A DNA stretch of 64,000 nucleotides from Rhodococcus sp. KRD197 (lineage in GTDB: Bacteria; Actinomycetota; Actinomycetes; Mycobacteriales; Mycobacteriaceae): contig NZ_JABFAO010000004.1 of the NCBI RefSeq assembly GCF_017168235.1, forward strand, positions 339,595-403,594, given 5' to 3'. This document shows positions 1 through 8,286 of this stretch, in pieces. Position 1 is the first letter of the stretch; the number at the start of each line of letters is the position of its first letter. A program made the translations under genes and the position numbers. The notes beneath the pieces were generated by a model. That model saw nothing but the letters and a program-made list of their open reading frames with translations, was not told where the DNA came from and did not search any database.

Positions 1-405
1 CTCGGCCGCGCGAACAAGTGCACTCAGCCAGTTCGGGTGTACCGCGTCGTCATGGTCGGTGAAAGCGAGAAACTGACCTCGTGCAGCGTCGATGCCGATA
101 TTCCTCGCGTTCGAGACCCCTCTCTCGCCGGAGCTGTCGATCCACCGAACACTCAGTTTCAACCCCAGTTCGTCCAGGTGCCGACGAAGATCGCCGTTCG
201 CGCCGTTGTCGCTGACGACGACCTCGAACTCACCGTCGTAGTCTTGATTCGCGAGGGCTTCGAGCTGCAAGTCGAGTTGGGGCATGCCGTCGTACACCGG
301 GATGATGACGGAAACAAGACTGGGTGGCACGTTTCCGAACGCTACTTCACCAGGTGCGATCAGTCCTGGATATAGCGGCGTTCTGTCCCGGAAAATCCAA
401 GGCAT
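1..405 (-). CDS. Family 2 glycosyltransferase, C-terminus outside window
   Basis: This is the N-terminal 135 codons of a GT2-type (GT-A fold) glycosyltransferase on the minus strand; the rest lies beyond base 1. Reading from the ATG at 405-403 gives a short leader, then the GT2 opening SLVSVIIPVYDG, followed by LEALANQDY and EVVVSDNGANGD, and then the acidic patch FTDHDD near residue 120, where these enzymes bind the metal-nucleotide. It would transfer a sugar from a nucleotide-sugar donor to an unknown acceptor; substrate cannot be inferred. It is divergent from the amylosucrase gene, with 56 bp between start codons. The family assignment rests on motif reading. Confidence 0.8.
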   Translation of the reverse strand, partial: MPWIFRDRTPLYPGLIAPGEVAFGNVPPSLVSVIIPVYDGMPQLDLQLEALANQDYDGEFEVVVSDNGANGDLRRHLDELGLKLSVRWIDSSGERGVSNARNIGIDAARGQFLAFTDHDDAVHPNWLSALVRAAE

Positions 406-461
406 CGCACTCTCCCGGCAGATCAGGAATCTGGCAATGCAACCCGTGTCATGATGCAGTC

Positions 462-2342
462 ATGACTCCGGAGGTGCGGGACATTCTCGCCGGCATGCCC
501 GCCCATCGGCGCGAGACGTTCGAGCTCCGACTCGAGCAGTGGTGGCCCGACTTGCACGATGCTGTCACCGCCCTGTACGACGAGCCCGACGCGGTCGCCG
601 CCAATCTCGTCGCCATCGCAGCGCAGGGTTTCGCCGAACGCTCCGACGACCTCCATCGTTTGGACGAGCGCAGGCTCCTGCAACCCGATTGGTTTCAGCG
701 CCCCAACATGTTCGGGTACGCCTGCTACGTCGACCGCTACGGCACCACGTTGGAGGGGTTGGGGGAGCGGCTCGACCATCTCGCCGATCTGGGCGTGACC
801 TACCTGCATATGATGCCGCTGCTCACACCACGTGAGGGTGACAATGACGGCGGGTACGCCGTGAAGGATTTCTACTCGGTTCGACCGGATTTGGGCACCA
901 ACGAGGATCTGCGAAATCTCGCGACGACGCTGCGGGCCCGCGGGATCAGCCCCGTTGTCGATTTGGTTCTCAATCATGTTGCGCGTGAACATGAATGGGC
1001 GGAGAAGGCACGTGGGGGTGATGAGAGATATCGCAGCTACTTTCATATCTACCCCGACCGGGAGACCCCAGATTCATTCGAGCGCACCCTTCCCGAGGTG
1101 TTCCCGGATTTTGCGCCCGGCAGCTTCACTCTCGACACCGAACTCGACGAGTGGGTGTGGACGACGTTCAACGCGTGGCAGTGGGACCTGAACTGGTCCA
1201 ACCCCGCCGTGTTGGAAGAGTTCGCCGGAATCGTCATGCACCTGGCCAACCTGGGTATCGAGGTGCTTCGTCTCGACGCCATCGCGTTTCTGTGGAAGCG
1301 ACTCGGTACCAATTGTCAAAACCAGCCCGAGGTCCACGCGATCACGCAGGCACTACGCACCACATGCCGGCTCGCTGCTCCCGCAACGCTGTTCAAGGCC
1401 GAGGCGATCGTCGGTCCTCGTGACCTGATGCCGTATCTGGGCCTCGGCCGCCACACCGGCAGGGTCTCAGACATCGCCTATCACAACTCGCTGATGGTGC
1501 ACATCTGGTCCATGTTGGCCTCGGGCAGCAGCGAATTGGCTGTTCACGCACTCGCTTCACTGCCGCCGACGCCGCCCAGTGGCACCTGGGTGACGTACGT
1601 ACGGTGCCACGACGACATCGGCTGGGCCATCGACGACGGTGACGCCGCCGCCCGTGGGGTGACCGGCGCCGGGCATCGGCACTTTCTGGCGGACTGGTAC
1701 TCGGGCGATTTCGATGGATCCTGGGCAGAGGGTCTGGTGTTTCAGTACAACCCGGATACCGGCGATCGACGCATCAGTGGGACTTCGGCGGCGTTGAGCG
1801 GGCTGGGGCCGTCGAGGAAGGATGCCGACGGTGCGTTCGCGCGCATGTTCCTGGCCCACGCGATCGTCGCCGCGTGGGGCGGCATCCCCGTCGTGTGGAG
1901 CGGTGACGAGATCGCCTCACCCGGCGACCCGAACTGGGCGAGCGAACCAGGTCACGAGAACGACAACAGGTGGGTGCACCGTCCCCGCGTCACCGATGAA
2001 GACCGTGCCCGACGCCTCCAGCAGGGGACTGACGCGCAGAGAGCATTCGACGGCATCGCGCACATCGCGCGGGTGCGCCGAGGGTTGCCGATGCTGCATT
2101 CCGAAGCCCCTGTGCAGGTACTGACGGACACCGAGGATGGACTCCTGGTGTTGGTACGACGTCATCCGAGCGGCACTTTGGTCGGTGTGTTCAATGTCAC
2201 AAGTGAACATCGAGCATTCCCGTACGACCGACTGCTCGAGCTGGGGCTCACCGATCCGCACGAGGTGCTTTCCGAACACAGCGTGGTCTTGCACGACGGT
2301 CGCGTCTGGCTTCCGCCCTACGCAGCATGGTGGATGGTCTGA
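462..2342 (+). CDS. Amylosucrase (GH13 family)
   Basis: About 626 aa, close to the usual amylosucrase length. Amylosucrase splits sucrose and transfers the glucose to an alpha-1,4-glucan, releasing fructose. The GH13 barrel is clear: VVDLVLNHV, then LRLDAIAFLWK with the nucleophile Asp near residue 272, then FKAEAIV with the acid/base Glu near 314, then CHDDIGW near 384. The CHDDIGW and LDAIAFLWK versions of the GH13 regions are typical of amylosucrase rather than of trehalose synthase. A longer reading frame begins upstream, but the ATG at 462 gives the expected N-terminus (MTPEVRDILAGMP). No signal peptide is seen, so it is probably cytoplasmic. Maltosyltransferase or sucrose hydrolase activity within the same subfamily is possible. 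Confidence 0.88.
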   Translation: MTPEVRDILAGMPAHRRETFELRLEQWWPDLHDAVTALYDEPDAVAANLVAIAAQGFAERSDDLHRLDERRLLQPDWFQRPNMFGYACYVDRYGTTLEGLGERLDHLADLGVTYLHMMPLLTPREGDNDGGYAVKDFYSVRPDLGTNEDLRNLATTLRARGISPVVDLVLNHVAREHEWAEKARGGDERYRSYFHIYPDRETPDSFERTLPEVFPDFAPGSFTLDTELDEWVWTTFNAWQWDLNWSNPAVLEEFAGIVMHLANLGIEVLRLDAIAFLWKRLGTNCQNQPEVHAITQALRTTCRLAAPATLFKAEAIVGPRDLMPYLGLGRHTGRVSDIAYHNSLMVHIWSMLASGSSELAVHALASLPPTPPSGTWVTYVRCHDDIGWAIDDGDAAARGVTGAGHRHFLADWYSGDFDGSWAEGLVFQYNPDTGDRRISGTSAALSGLGPSRKDADGAFARMFLAHAIVAAWGGIPVVWSGDEIASPGDPNWASEPGHENDNRWVHRPRVTDEDRARRLQQGTDAQRAFDGIAHIARVRRGLPMLHSEAPVQVLTDTEDGLLVLVRRHPSGTLVGVFNVTSEHRAFPYDRLLELGLTDPHEVLSEHSVVLHDGRVWLPPYAAWWMV

Positions 2343-2421
2343 TCCAGGCCACGCAAAACCGTTATTTCCCTGTTACCCTCCCACCGAAGGTCGATCAGAT
2401 TCGGACGATAGGGATTCTTTG

Positions 2422-3378
2422 ATGTTGTTCTCTCGTGCGCGCAGCCTCGTGCTGGGTGTCGTGACCGTACTGATCGCAGCGTTCGCTGCCACATTCGTGG
2501 GCACCGGCGTCGCGCAAGCGGACTCCGCACTCATCTACGTTCACTCGAACGCGATGAACAAGGACATCCCCGTCAAGGTCTTGACGGCAGCAGGTGACGG
2601 CCCCGCGCCGACCATCTACCTGCTCGACGGCCTCCGCGCACCCGATGACAACAACGGTTGGCTCATCGAGACCGATGTCGAGCAGTTCTTCGCCGACAAG
2701 CACGTCAACGTCGTCATCCCGTTCGGCGGCGGCGGCACGTTCTACACCGACTGGGAGCGCCCCGATCCGAAGCTGGGCGTCGTCAAGTGGGAAACCTTCC
2801 TCACTCAGGAACTCCCGCCGGTCATGGCTGCCCAGTTCGGCAGCGACGGCGTCAACAACGCGGTCGCCGGCCTGTCGATGAGCGGCACGTCTGCGCTGAA
2901 CCTCGCCGCGAATCACCCCGACTTCTACAAGGCAGTGGCCTCGTTCAGCGGCTACCCCTCGGCCAGCAGCCCCGGATACGCGCAGGGCATTCAGGTCTCG
3001 GTCGGCGAGATGGGCGGAAACGCTCGCAACATGTGGGGCGCATGGCCGTCGGCGTCGTGGCTCGCGAACGACCCACTGCTCAACGTCGGAAAACTGCGTA
3101 ACACCTCCGTGTTCGTTTCTGCCGGAACCGGATCGCCGCTCACCGACCCGACCGTCAACCCCGTCAGTGCCAGCTTCGACCCGGTCAAGTTCGCGCAGAT
3201 GGTCCCGCTCGAGACCGCGTCGGGACTGAGCAGCCGCGCGTACGTCGCCGCGCTGCGCGGTACGGGCAACAACCCCCAGGTTCGCATCACCGGCACCGGC
3301 ACGCACTGGTGGAACTTCTGGGAAGAGCACCTGCACGACGCGTGGTTCACCACGTTCGCGCCTGCCCTGGGTCAGTAG
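2422..3378 (+). CDS. Antigen 85-type mycolyltransferase, secreted
   Basis: A 318-aa exported esterase of the antigen 85/corynomycolyltransferase family, which moves mycolic acids between trehalose monomycolates or onto arabinogalactan. Residues 1-33 form a signal peptide (hydrophobic VLGVVTVLIAAFAATFV, likely cleavage after AQA). The alpha/beta-hydrolase core has YLLDGLRAP, the nucleophile elbow GLSMSG with Ser near 152, and the C-terminal GTHWWNFWEEHLHDAW carrying the catalytic His. The ATG at 2422 follows an AGGGA ribosome-binding site; the reading frame is open further upstream, but only this start places a signal peptide at the N-terminus. It is monocistronic, ending just before a long hairpin. 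The acceptor is not readable. Confidence 0.9.
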   Translation: MLFSRARSLVLGVVTVLIAAFAATFVGTGVAQADSALIYVHSNAMNKDIPVKVLTAAGDGPAPTIYLLDGLRAPDDNNGWLIETDVEQFFADKHVNVVIPFGGGGTFYTDWERPDPKLGVVKWETFLTQELPPVMAAQFGSDGVNNAVAGLSMSGTSALNLAANHPDFYKAVASFSGYPSASSPGYAQGIQVSVGEMGGNARNMWGAWPSASWLANDPLLNVGKLRNTSVFVSAGTGSPLTDPTVNPVSASFDPVKFAQMVPLETASGLSSRAYVAALRGTGNNPQVRITGTGTHWWNFWEEHLHDAWFTTFAPALGQ

Positions 3379-3402
3379 CCCCGCATAAGCCCGCAAGCTC
3401 CG

Positions 3403-3453
3403 GCATGAATGGCACATTGCAACTGTCTAACCGTTGCAATGTGCCATTCATGC
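3403..3453. terminator. Long perfect hairpin downstream of the mycolyltransferase gene
   Basis: A perfect 21-bp inverted repeat (arms 3403-3423 and 3433-3453) flanks the 9-nt loop TGTCTAACC. It starts 24 bp after the mycolyltransferase stop codon and is not followed by a T-run, as is common for actinobacterial terminators. It also lies directly upstream of the VOC gene's own -10 element, so it probably insulates that gene from read-through. A long symmetrical stem of this kind could alternatively be a repetitive extragenic palindrome. Confidence 0.65.
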
Positions 3454-3475
3454 TGAGCGGCTAATGTCCGGGAAT

Positions 3476-3841
3476 ATGACAGCCCCGAAGATCGACATGG
3501 ACTACACCGTTCTCGACTGCCCCGACACCGCCGCGCTCGCGGAGTTCTACCAGCAGGTACTGGGCTGGGAGATCACCCGATCCGAGGGCGACTGGGCAGT
3601 GCTGCAGGGCCCGGGTGAACTGCGCCTTGCATTCCAGAAGGCCGCCGACTTCGTCCCGATCGAGTGGCCCTCCGAGGGAATCAAGATCCACCTCGATTTT
3701 GTCGTCGACGACATGGACGCGACCGAGCAGTACGTCCTCGGTATCGGCGCGAGAAAGATCGAAGGCAACGAGAACCACGCGGGATTCTCGGTGTTCCGAG
3801 ATCCGGTCGGCCACTTGTTCTGCCTGTGTCGGCGCGACTGA
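3476..3841 (+). CDS. VOC superfamily (glyoxalase/bleomycin-resistance fold) protein
   Basis: A 121-aa single VOC module. MDYTVLDCPDTAALAEFYQQVLGWE is the standard beta-alpha opening in which a helix carries the conserved FY. The second half, IHLDFVVDDMDATEQYVLGIGA to FRDPVGHLFCLC, repeats the motif and ends in the typical D-P-x-G-H/N-x-F. Members are metal-dependent lyases or dioxygenases or drug-binding proteins; substrate unknown. ATG 3476 is preferred over ATG 3464 because TAATGT at 3462-3467 lies 8 nt upstream of it and would itself overlap the earlier start. It is followed directly by the SRPBCC gene, which appears to have its own promoter. Confidence 0.8.
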   Translation: MTAPKIDMDYTVLDCPDTAALAEFYQQVLGWEITRSEGDWAVLQGPGELRLAFQKAADFVPIEWPSEGIKIHLDFVVDDMDATEQYVLGIGARKIEGNENHAGFSVFRDPVGHLFCLCRRD

Positions 3842-3842
3842 C

Positions 3843-3854
3843 TATCATTCGCTC
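3843..3854 (+). promoter_or_regulatory. Putative leaderless -10 for the SRPBCC gene
   Basis: TATCAT at 3843-3848 is followed by 6 nt and then ATG at 3855. It begins 2 nt after the stop codon of the VOC gene. The geometry fits a leaderless transcript; no Shine-Dalgarno sequence is present between the two genes. Confidence 0.5.
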
Positions 3855-4325
3855 ATGGCATCGGATAGCAGCTTCCTGGTCGAACGCTCGACGGTGATCC
3901 AGGCATCGCCGGAGAAGATTCATTCGTTGCTGGACAACTTCCAGAACTGGCGGAGTTGGTCGCCGTGGGAAGATGCCGATCCTGAGCTGAAGCGCACCTA
4001 CTCCGGTCCGGATTCGGGCGTCGGTGCGTCGTACGCCTGGTCCGGCAATCGGAAGGCCGGTGCGGGCAGCATGGTCATCACCGATTCGAAGCCCGGCCAG
4101 ATCGTCGTACTGGACCTGGTGTTCACCAAACCGTTCAAAGCTCAGAACGTCACTACCTTCACCATCGAGCCGGGGCCGAACGGTTCCGAGGTCACCTGGG
4201 CGATGACCGGGAAGAACAATCTGTTCTTCCGACTCGTCGGCAAGGTCTTCCCGATGGACAAATTGGTCGGCAAAGACTTCGAGAAGGGCCTCGCCAAAAT
4301 GAAGATCGAGGCAGAGAAGGCCTGA
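3855..4325 (+). CDS. SRPBCC/START-like (polyketide cyclase type) protein
   Basis: 156 aa, with the Bet v1-like helix-grip signature: FLVERSTVIQASPEKIHSLLDNFQNWRSWSPWEDADP at the N-terminus (W-x-x-W-x-P-W-E is typical of polyketide_cyc2 proteins), then GASYAWSGN, a central sheet, and a C-terminal helix FEKGLAKMKIEAEKA. Such proteins bind hydrophobic ligands or act as cyclases; no specific role can be assigned. Its stop codon abuts the stop of the convergent hydrolase gene: the two share the palindrome TGATCA at 4323-4328, with no base between the coding regions. Confidence 0.82.
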   Translation: MASDSSFLVERSTVIQASPEKIHSLLDNFQNWRSWSPWEDADPELKRTYSGPDSGVGASYAWSGNRKAGAGSMVITDSKPGQIVVLDLVFTKPFKAQNVTTFTIEPGPNGSEVTWAMTGKNNLFFRLVGKVFPMDKLVGKDFEKGLAKMKIEAEKA

Positions 4326-5180
4326 TCACGCTACAAGTTCGTAGTGTCCGAAGGTGGCGTTCACCTGGAGCCACTGGGCCAGGATCTGACAACCAGTCAG
4401 TCCACTCTTGTCGAGTGGCTCGCTCGCGTAGGCGATGTGCCGGTCGCCCGACGGGTTGGCCACCCGCATCCCTCGCCAGGCGAGGGTGCGAGGCAGGTAG
4501 CCACCCAGCTCACGGGCCGCGACGCGCAACCGTCGGACATCTGTGACCCATTGGCGAGGTGACAGTCGTGTCTTGGCGGCATTCTGGAAGCCATTGCTGC
4601 GCAGCAACGCCCAGACCTGCCTCAGCCACAGCTTCGGTGTCCGAAACGACATGAAGCGGGTGATGTCCGCGATGTCGCGAATGTAGCTGTCCTCGCTGGC
4701 GTTGCAGATCATGTCCTCGGGGTGTCCGATCCACATCACCTCCACCGACGCCGGTACGGCCGGTCCGTCACCGGCGACGCCACTGCCGGAGCAGCCGGCG
4801 ACGACCCCGGCGGGCTGCTGAGGGTCCGAGATCAGCCCAGCGGTGACGACGGTGGGCAACCAGACGGTTCCCGTCGCCATCATGCCGAGCAGTTCTCTGA
4901 TCACCGAACATCCCTGTGAGTAACCGATCAACGCCACGAGCCCGTCCGCTCGCCGAATCGCGGCGATCAGCCTGCGGACACCGGCCTGGGTGCTCTGCCG
5001 ATAGCTCAGGCCACCGACAGCAACAGGTCCGTAGGACGCGGGGTAGCCCACCCACCTGGACGTGAACCGATCGTCGAGGTGGGTCGTCACGCTGCCGAGA
5101 AGCCCGGTGACAACTGTCCGGTGGTCGTCGGGGTGAGATTCGCCAGTGCCGCCCACCGCCAGGACTGTCATGTGCGTCAT
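4326..5180 (-). CDS. Cutinase/PE-PPE-like alpha/beta hydrolase
   Basis: 284 aa. VLAVGGTGE near residue 6, then VALIGYSQGCSVIRELL with the nucleophile Ser in GYSQG near residue 88, then WIGHPEDMICN (probable catalytic Asp) and a late His in ATFGHYEL. This combination resembles the cutinase-like serine hydrolases found in mycobacteria, including PE-PPE domains and phage lysin B esterases. Substrate is probably an ester lipid of the envelope, but that is inference. The reading frame is open further upstream; ATG 5180 places MTVLAVGGTG at the N-terminus. No clear signal peptide. It lies 63 bp after the WS/DGAT-like gene on the same strand, so the two may be co-transcribed. Confidence 0.7.
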   Translation of the reverse strand: MTHMTVLAVGGTGESHPDDHRTVVTGLLGSVTTHLDDRFTSRWVGYPASYGPVAVGGLSYRQSTQAGVRRLIAAIRRADGLVALIGYSQGCSVIRELLGMMATGTVWLPTVVTAGLISDPQQPAGVVAGCSGSGVAGDGPAVPASVEVMWIGHPEDMICNASEDSYIRDIADITRFMSFRTPKLWLRQVWALLRSNGFQNAAKTRLSPRQWVTDVRRLRVAARELGGYLPRTLAWRGMRVANPSGDRHIAYASEPLDKSGLTGCQILAQWLQVNATFGHYELVA

Positions 5181-5243
5181 GACCCAACTGTGATCGAGGA
5201 ATCTGAGACCCGCACCCTGTCGATGCTGAGAAGAGTCTGGCAA

Positions 5244-6524
5244 TCAGCCGAATGCGCCGGCAACGTCGTCGGCAGCCTCGCGCAGGATCGTTTCGTAGAC
5301 ATCGGGGTCGGGCACGGCCGACGCGGCCGAGGTGATCCCGAAAGTCACCGTGTCTCCTATCCCGTGTACACCGTGGGTGAGTCCCATGACGGGGGAGAGC
5401 GCGGGGAAGCCCGCGGTGAACCGCACCGGGCCGCCGCCGAGCCGCAGAGTGGCCGCACCCCGAGCGACACTGGATACGACGGTGTGCCCGGTGACGGCAT
5501 CGGGTACGGCGGTGGCGTCGAACTGCCGAACTCCCCAGTGGAGCAGGACGGCGGGAACCATCTCGGTTGCCAGCGCGCCCGCCGCCATTGCCGGATGCTC
5601 GGCTCGCGCGCGGCGATCGGCCAGTGCAGCGGCGATCGAACCGGCGCGTTCGAGCAGGTCGTCCGTCTCGGGGAAGAGTCCGACCCCGGCATTGCGAAAG
5701 TGGTTGCGGGCGCAGCGCTCACCGGGTTTTGCGATGGTCACCTCGGCGCCGAGGTCGGACGGAACACGGTCACCGTGTGTTTCGAGGTATCGAGACAGGG
5801 CCGCCGATACGACGGTGAGTGCGCCGGCTGTGACACTGATGCCCGGGGCCGTGAGATCGGCGCGATCGCGAACGACCGTGCGGATCGATACTGCTTCGGA
5901 GGGGGCGACGTTGAGTCGGGTTCTCGGCCGGGGCGGTGCCTGAGCCGGTACTTTCCCGGCATCGGTGTCGGCAGCGAGGCGCTGATCGAGTTCGTGTGCA
6001 CGCCGCGATCTTCGGATGAACTCGATGGGACGAAACCGTCCACGTGCCGGTGGGTCGAAGACAGCAGTGTCGGCGTCGCCGAACAGTCGCCGTGCAAGTG
6101 ACGACGCGACCCTGCCGTCACCGAGCGCGTGTGAGATCTGCAGGACCGCAACGAGAGCCGCACCGGTGCATCGAGGTGCACCAGTGACAGCGGTGAAAAG
6201 GTGTAGCCGCCAGGTTGTTTCGTGTTGATCGAGCTGTTCCCGTAGCAACGTGCCGAGCTCGCTCAGGCACGCACCCCAGTCGCCGGGTTGTCCGTGATCG
6301 AGCACATGCGCGGCGTCGAGACGCATCGATCTCGTCCGCGGGTATCCGAGATCGAGTGGGACGTCGGCGATTCGAAGCTGCAACTGTTCGATATCTGCGG
6401 CATTGCGCAGCACCTCGCTGCGAACGGGCTCGGCGGTGCTGTCGGTGTCGAAGCAGTAGAGCAGAAACTGATCGTTCGGGATCTTCGACGAAATCCAGTA
6501 CGTCTGAGCGTCAGTGGGATGCAA
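5244..6524 (-). CDS. WS/DGAT-like acyltransferase (divergent)
   Basis: About 426 aa from the proposed TTG start. The N-terminus LHPTDAQTYW matches the (S)PLDAxF opening of wax ester synthase/diacylglycerol acyltransferases. The active-site motif HHxxxDG appears as HALGDG near residues 132-137, so the first His is replaced by Ser (ISHALGDG). The C-terminal half (NAGVGLFP, VVSSVARGA, PALSPVMGLTHGVHGIGDTVTFGI) fits the WS/DGAT C-terminal domain. These enzymes esterify diacylglycerol or alcohols with acyl-CoA for storage lipids; this member may have changed specificity. An upstream GTG at 6563 is possible, but it lies inside the terminator of the preceding gene. Confidence 0.68.
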   Translation of the reverse strand: MHPTDAQTYWISSKIPNDQFLLYCFDTDSTAEPVRSEVLRNAADIEQLQLRIADVPLDLGYPRTRSMRLDAAHVLDHGQPGDWGACLSELGTLLREQLDQHETTWRLHLFTAVTGAPRCTGAALVAVLQISHALGDGRVASSLARRLFGDADTAVFDPPARGRFRPIEFIRRSRRAHELDQRLAADTDAGKVPAQAPPRPRTRLNVAPSEAVSIRTVVRDRADLTAPGISVTAGALTVVSAALSRYLETHGDRVPSDLGAEVTIAKPGERCARNHFRNAGVGLFPETDDLLERAGSIAAALADRRARAEHPAMAAGALATEMVPAVLLHWGVRQFDATAVPDAVTGHTVVSSVARGAATLRLGGGPVRFTAGFPALSPVMGLTHGVHGIGDTVTFGITSAASAVPDPDVYETILREAADDVAGAFG

Positions 6525-6530
6525 CGAACT

Positions 6531-6563
6531 GTGCCGCCGCGTGAGACTTCGACGCGGCGGCAC
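6531..6563 (-). terminator. GC-rich hairpin terminator after the Rv1157c-like gene
   Basis: A perfect 12-bp inverted repeat (6531-6542 with 6552-6563), loop of 9 nt, located 20 bp downstream of the stop codon of the secreted-protein gene ending at 6584 and immediately ahead of the proposed start of the WS/DGAT-like gene. No T-run follows. Confidence 0.6.
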
Positions 6564-6583
6564 AGGTGATACGAGGTTTCGAA

Positions 6584-7375
6584 TCAGGCGACGTTGACCA
6601 AGCCGACCGTCGGGAAGAAGAAGCAAGTCTTCGCACCGTCGGCAGTGTTGTGGGTGACGTTGCCGAACACGGCTGCGAGCACGGTGCCCGATCCGGTTTC
6701 GACCGGCACCGCCCGCGCACCTGCGGATGGCAGAGCGGCCAACGCTTCGGTGATCGGTCCACGCGCCAGTTCCTTCACGACGGGCAGAACGTCGAGGTTG
6801 TCGAGGATGGCGTCGACGAGCTCGCTGGTGGCACCGCCCATCTCGGCGAATCCACCCTGGAGGGTGTTGACGTTGAACCAGGCAACCTGCATACCGGCTT
6901 TGTCACCCGAGTCGTCGATGATTCCGGCTGGGACGAATGCGAACATCGTCTCGCCAGCTTCCACCGCGTTGAGCGGGGGTAGCGTCGGGATGCTGAGGTT
7001 GGGCCACGGCCCGGCCGCGCCGCCTGCGACACCCGGCACGATTCCCAACGGTGCGCCGGGTGTTGCAGAGCAGTTGATTGCCGCAGTCGGGTAGAAGAAC
7101 GGCGTGATGCCGGCGTCGGTCAGGATCCGATTGGCGGTCTCGAGTGCTGCCAGTGGGTTGGCGTCCACGGGGTCGGCAACCTCGGTGCGCGAGTTCGAGA
7201 TCGCCTCGGCAGCTGCGAGAGCGGTCGAATCGCCCTGCCCCTGGAGTGTTGCCACGGCCTGCGACAGCGGATCGGAGACTGGAGCGGGGTCCGCGGCGGC
7301 TGTTGCCGGAACGGCGAGGAGTGCGGCACAGGACAGTGCGACTGCACCCGCTGCACGACTGAGACGACGAGACAT
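6584..7375 (-). CDS. Secreted Ala/Pro-rich protein, Rv1157c-like
   Basis: 263 aa with a classical signal peptide (MSRRLSRAAGAVALSCAALLAVPATAAA, cleavage near residue 28). The mature part has one cysteine in the middle (AINCSATPG) and one near the end (KTCFFFPTVGLVNVA), which suggests a disulfide. It resembles the product of 10293-11105 in its signal peptide, central 'F(L)YPT' segment, V-A/S-W-x-N strand and terminal FFPTVG/FLPTIG motif, so the two are paralogues. Position and character match M. tuberculosis Rv1157c. Function unknown. ATG 7375 has an AGGAG ribosome-binding site 7 nt upstream. Confidence 0.75.
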   Translation of the reverse strand: MSRRLSRAAGAVALSCAALLAVPATAAADPAPVSDPLSQAVATLQGQGDSTALAAAEAISNSRTEVADPVDANPLAALETANRILTDAGITPFFYPTAAINCSATPGAPLGIVPGVAGGAAGPWPNLSIPTLPPLNAVEAGETMFAFVPAGIIDDSGDKAGMQVAWFNVNTLQGGFAEMGGATSELVDAILDNLDVLPVVKELARGPITEALAALPSAGARAVPVETGSGTVLAAVFGNVTHNTADGAKTCFFFPTVGLVNVA

Positions 7376-7482
7376 TGTGTGACTCCTGAGACTGATGTGG
7401 CCGAAGTTACTGATGTGGTGATGGGGCCACACCGATGTCCGCTTTTCCAAGGAGAAGGCGGCACGGTTATTCAATCGATACG

Positions 7483-8061
7483 TCAGCTTGCGCTGATCCC
7501 GAAGTCGCGAACGATCCCCACCAGGCCGGAAGCATACCCCTGACCAATGGCGCGGAACTTCCACTCCTGGCCGCGCCGGTACAGCTCGCCGAACACCATG
7601 GCGGTTTCTGTGGAGGCGTCCTCGGTGAGGTCGAATCGCGCGAGCTCGCGGCCGTCAGCGCGGTCGACGACACGGATGAACGCGTTGATGACCTGCCCGA
7701 AGTTCTGCCCCAGGACGTCGGCGTCGTGGATCGATACCGGGAAGACGATGGACTCGACCTCGGGTGAGAGGGCGGTGAGGTCGACGTTGATGCTCTCGTC
7801 GTCACCTTCGCCTTCACCGGTGCGGTTGTCTCCGGTGTGCTCGATGGCCCCGTCCGGGGACCGCAGATTGTTGTAGAAGACGAAGAATTGATCACCCACG
7901 GACTTCTTGTCGGCGCGCAGCCCTATCGCACTCGCGTCGAGATCGAAGTCCCCGCCGGTGGTGTTGCGTACGTCCCAACCCAGACCGACGGACACGGCGG
8001 TGAGGTTGGGTGCTTCCTTGGACAACGAGACGTTTCCGCCCTTGGCCAGCGTGACGCCCAT
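7483..8061 (-). CDS. TerD family protein (calcium-binding stress protein)
   Basis: 192 aa, the usual TerD/TerE/CABP length. MGVTLAKGGNVSLSKEAPNLTAVSVGLGWD is the family hallmark, followed by DFDLDASAI, GDQFFVFYNNLRSPDGAIEHTGDNRTGEG(E)GDDE with the acidic Ca2+-binding loops, and INAFIRVVD. TerD proteins occur in tellurite-resistance and general stress clusters. No other ter gene is in the window, so a tellurite role is not supported. ATG 8061 has the ribosome-binding site AAGGAG. The gene is divergent from the DUF1906 gene; the 225 bp between them hold near-repeats TCACCGATCGA/TGACCGATCGA at about 8225-8270. Confidence 0.9.
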   Translation of the reverse strand: MGVTLAKGGNVSLSKEAPNLTAVSVGLGWDVRNTTGGDFDLDASAIGLRADKKSVGDQFFVFYNNLRSPDGAIEHTGDNRTGEGEGDDESINVDLTALSPEVESIVFPVSIHDADVLGQNFGQVINAFIRVVDRADGRELARFDLTEDASTETAMVFGELYRRGQEWKFRAIGQGYASGLVGIVRDFGISAS

Positions 8062-8286
8062 CTGGAACTCCTTTTCGATCGTGTCTGCTGTCGACTCCAC
8101 AGTAGGGGAACGGCCGAATTGGCGAGCGTGGGGCGGATGGGTCGTGTGACACCTGTGCGAGTGATGTGACTAGCGATACCCAAGTGATTGTGGTGCAATA
8201 GCGAAACGCGCCAAGCTACCAGCGTCACCGATCGAATTGTGCGCGACACGCCGAGGTGACCGATCGATCGATATGGGGATTGCACC

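Noticed and set aside
37..375. A 112-codon plus-strand frame at the window start
   Set aside because: It is antisense to a clear GT2 glycosyltransferase N-terminus reading from 405 to 1, and has no motif of its own.
2395..3417. A 340-codon frame antisense to the mycolyltransferase gene
   Set aside because: Arg/Val/Gly-rich without motifs, fully covered by a clear secreted esterase on the plus strand.
4326..5180. A prophage lysin B gene
   Set aside because: The GYSQG hydrolase resembles lysin B, but no phage gene is in the window, and cutinase/PE-PPE-like chromosomal hydrolases share these motifs.
7483..8061. A tellurite-resistance or phage-defence ter cluster
   Set aside because: Only a single TerD gene is present, with no TerB, TerC, TerZ or associated enzymes nearby.
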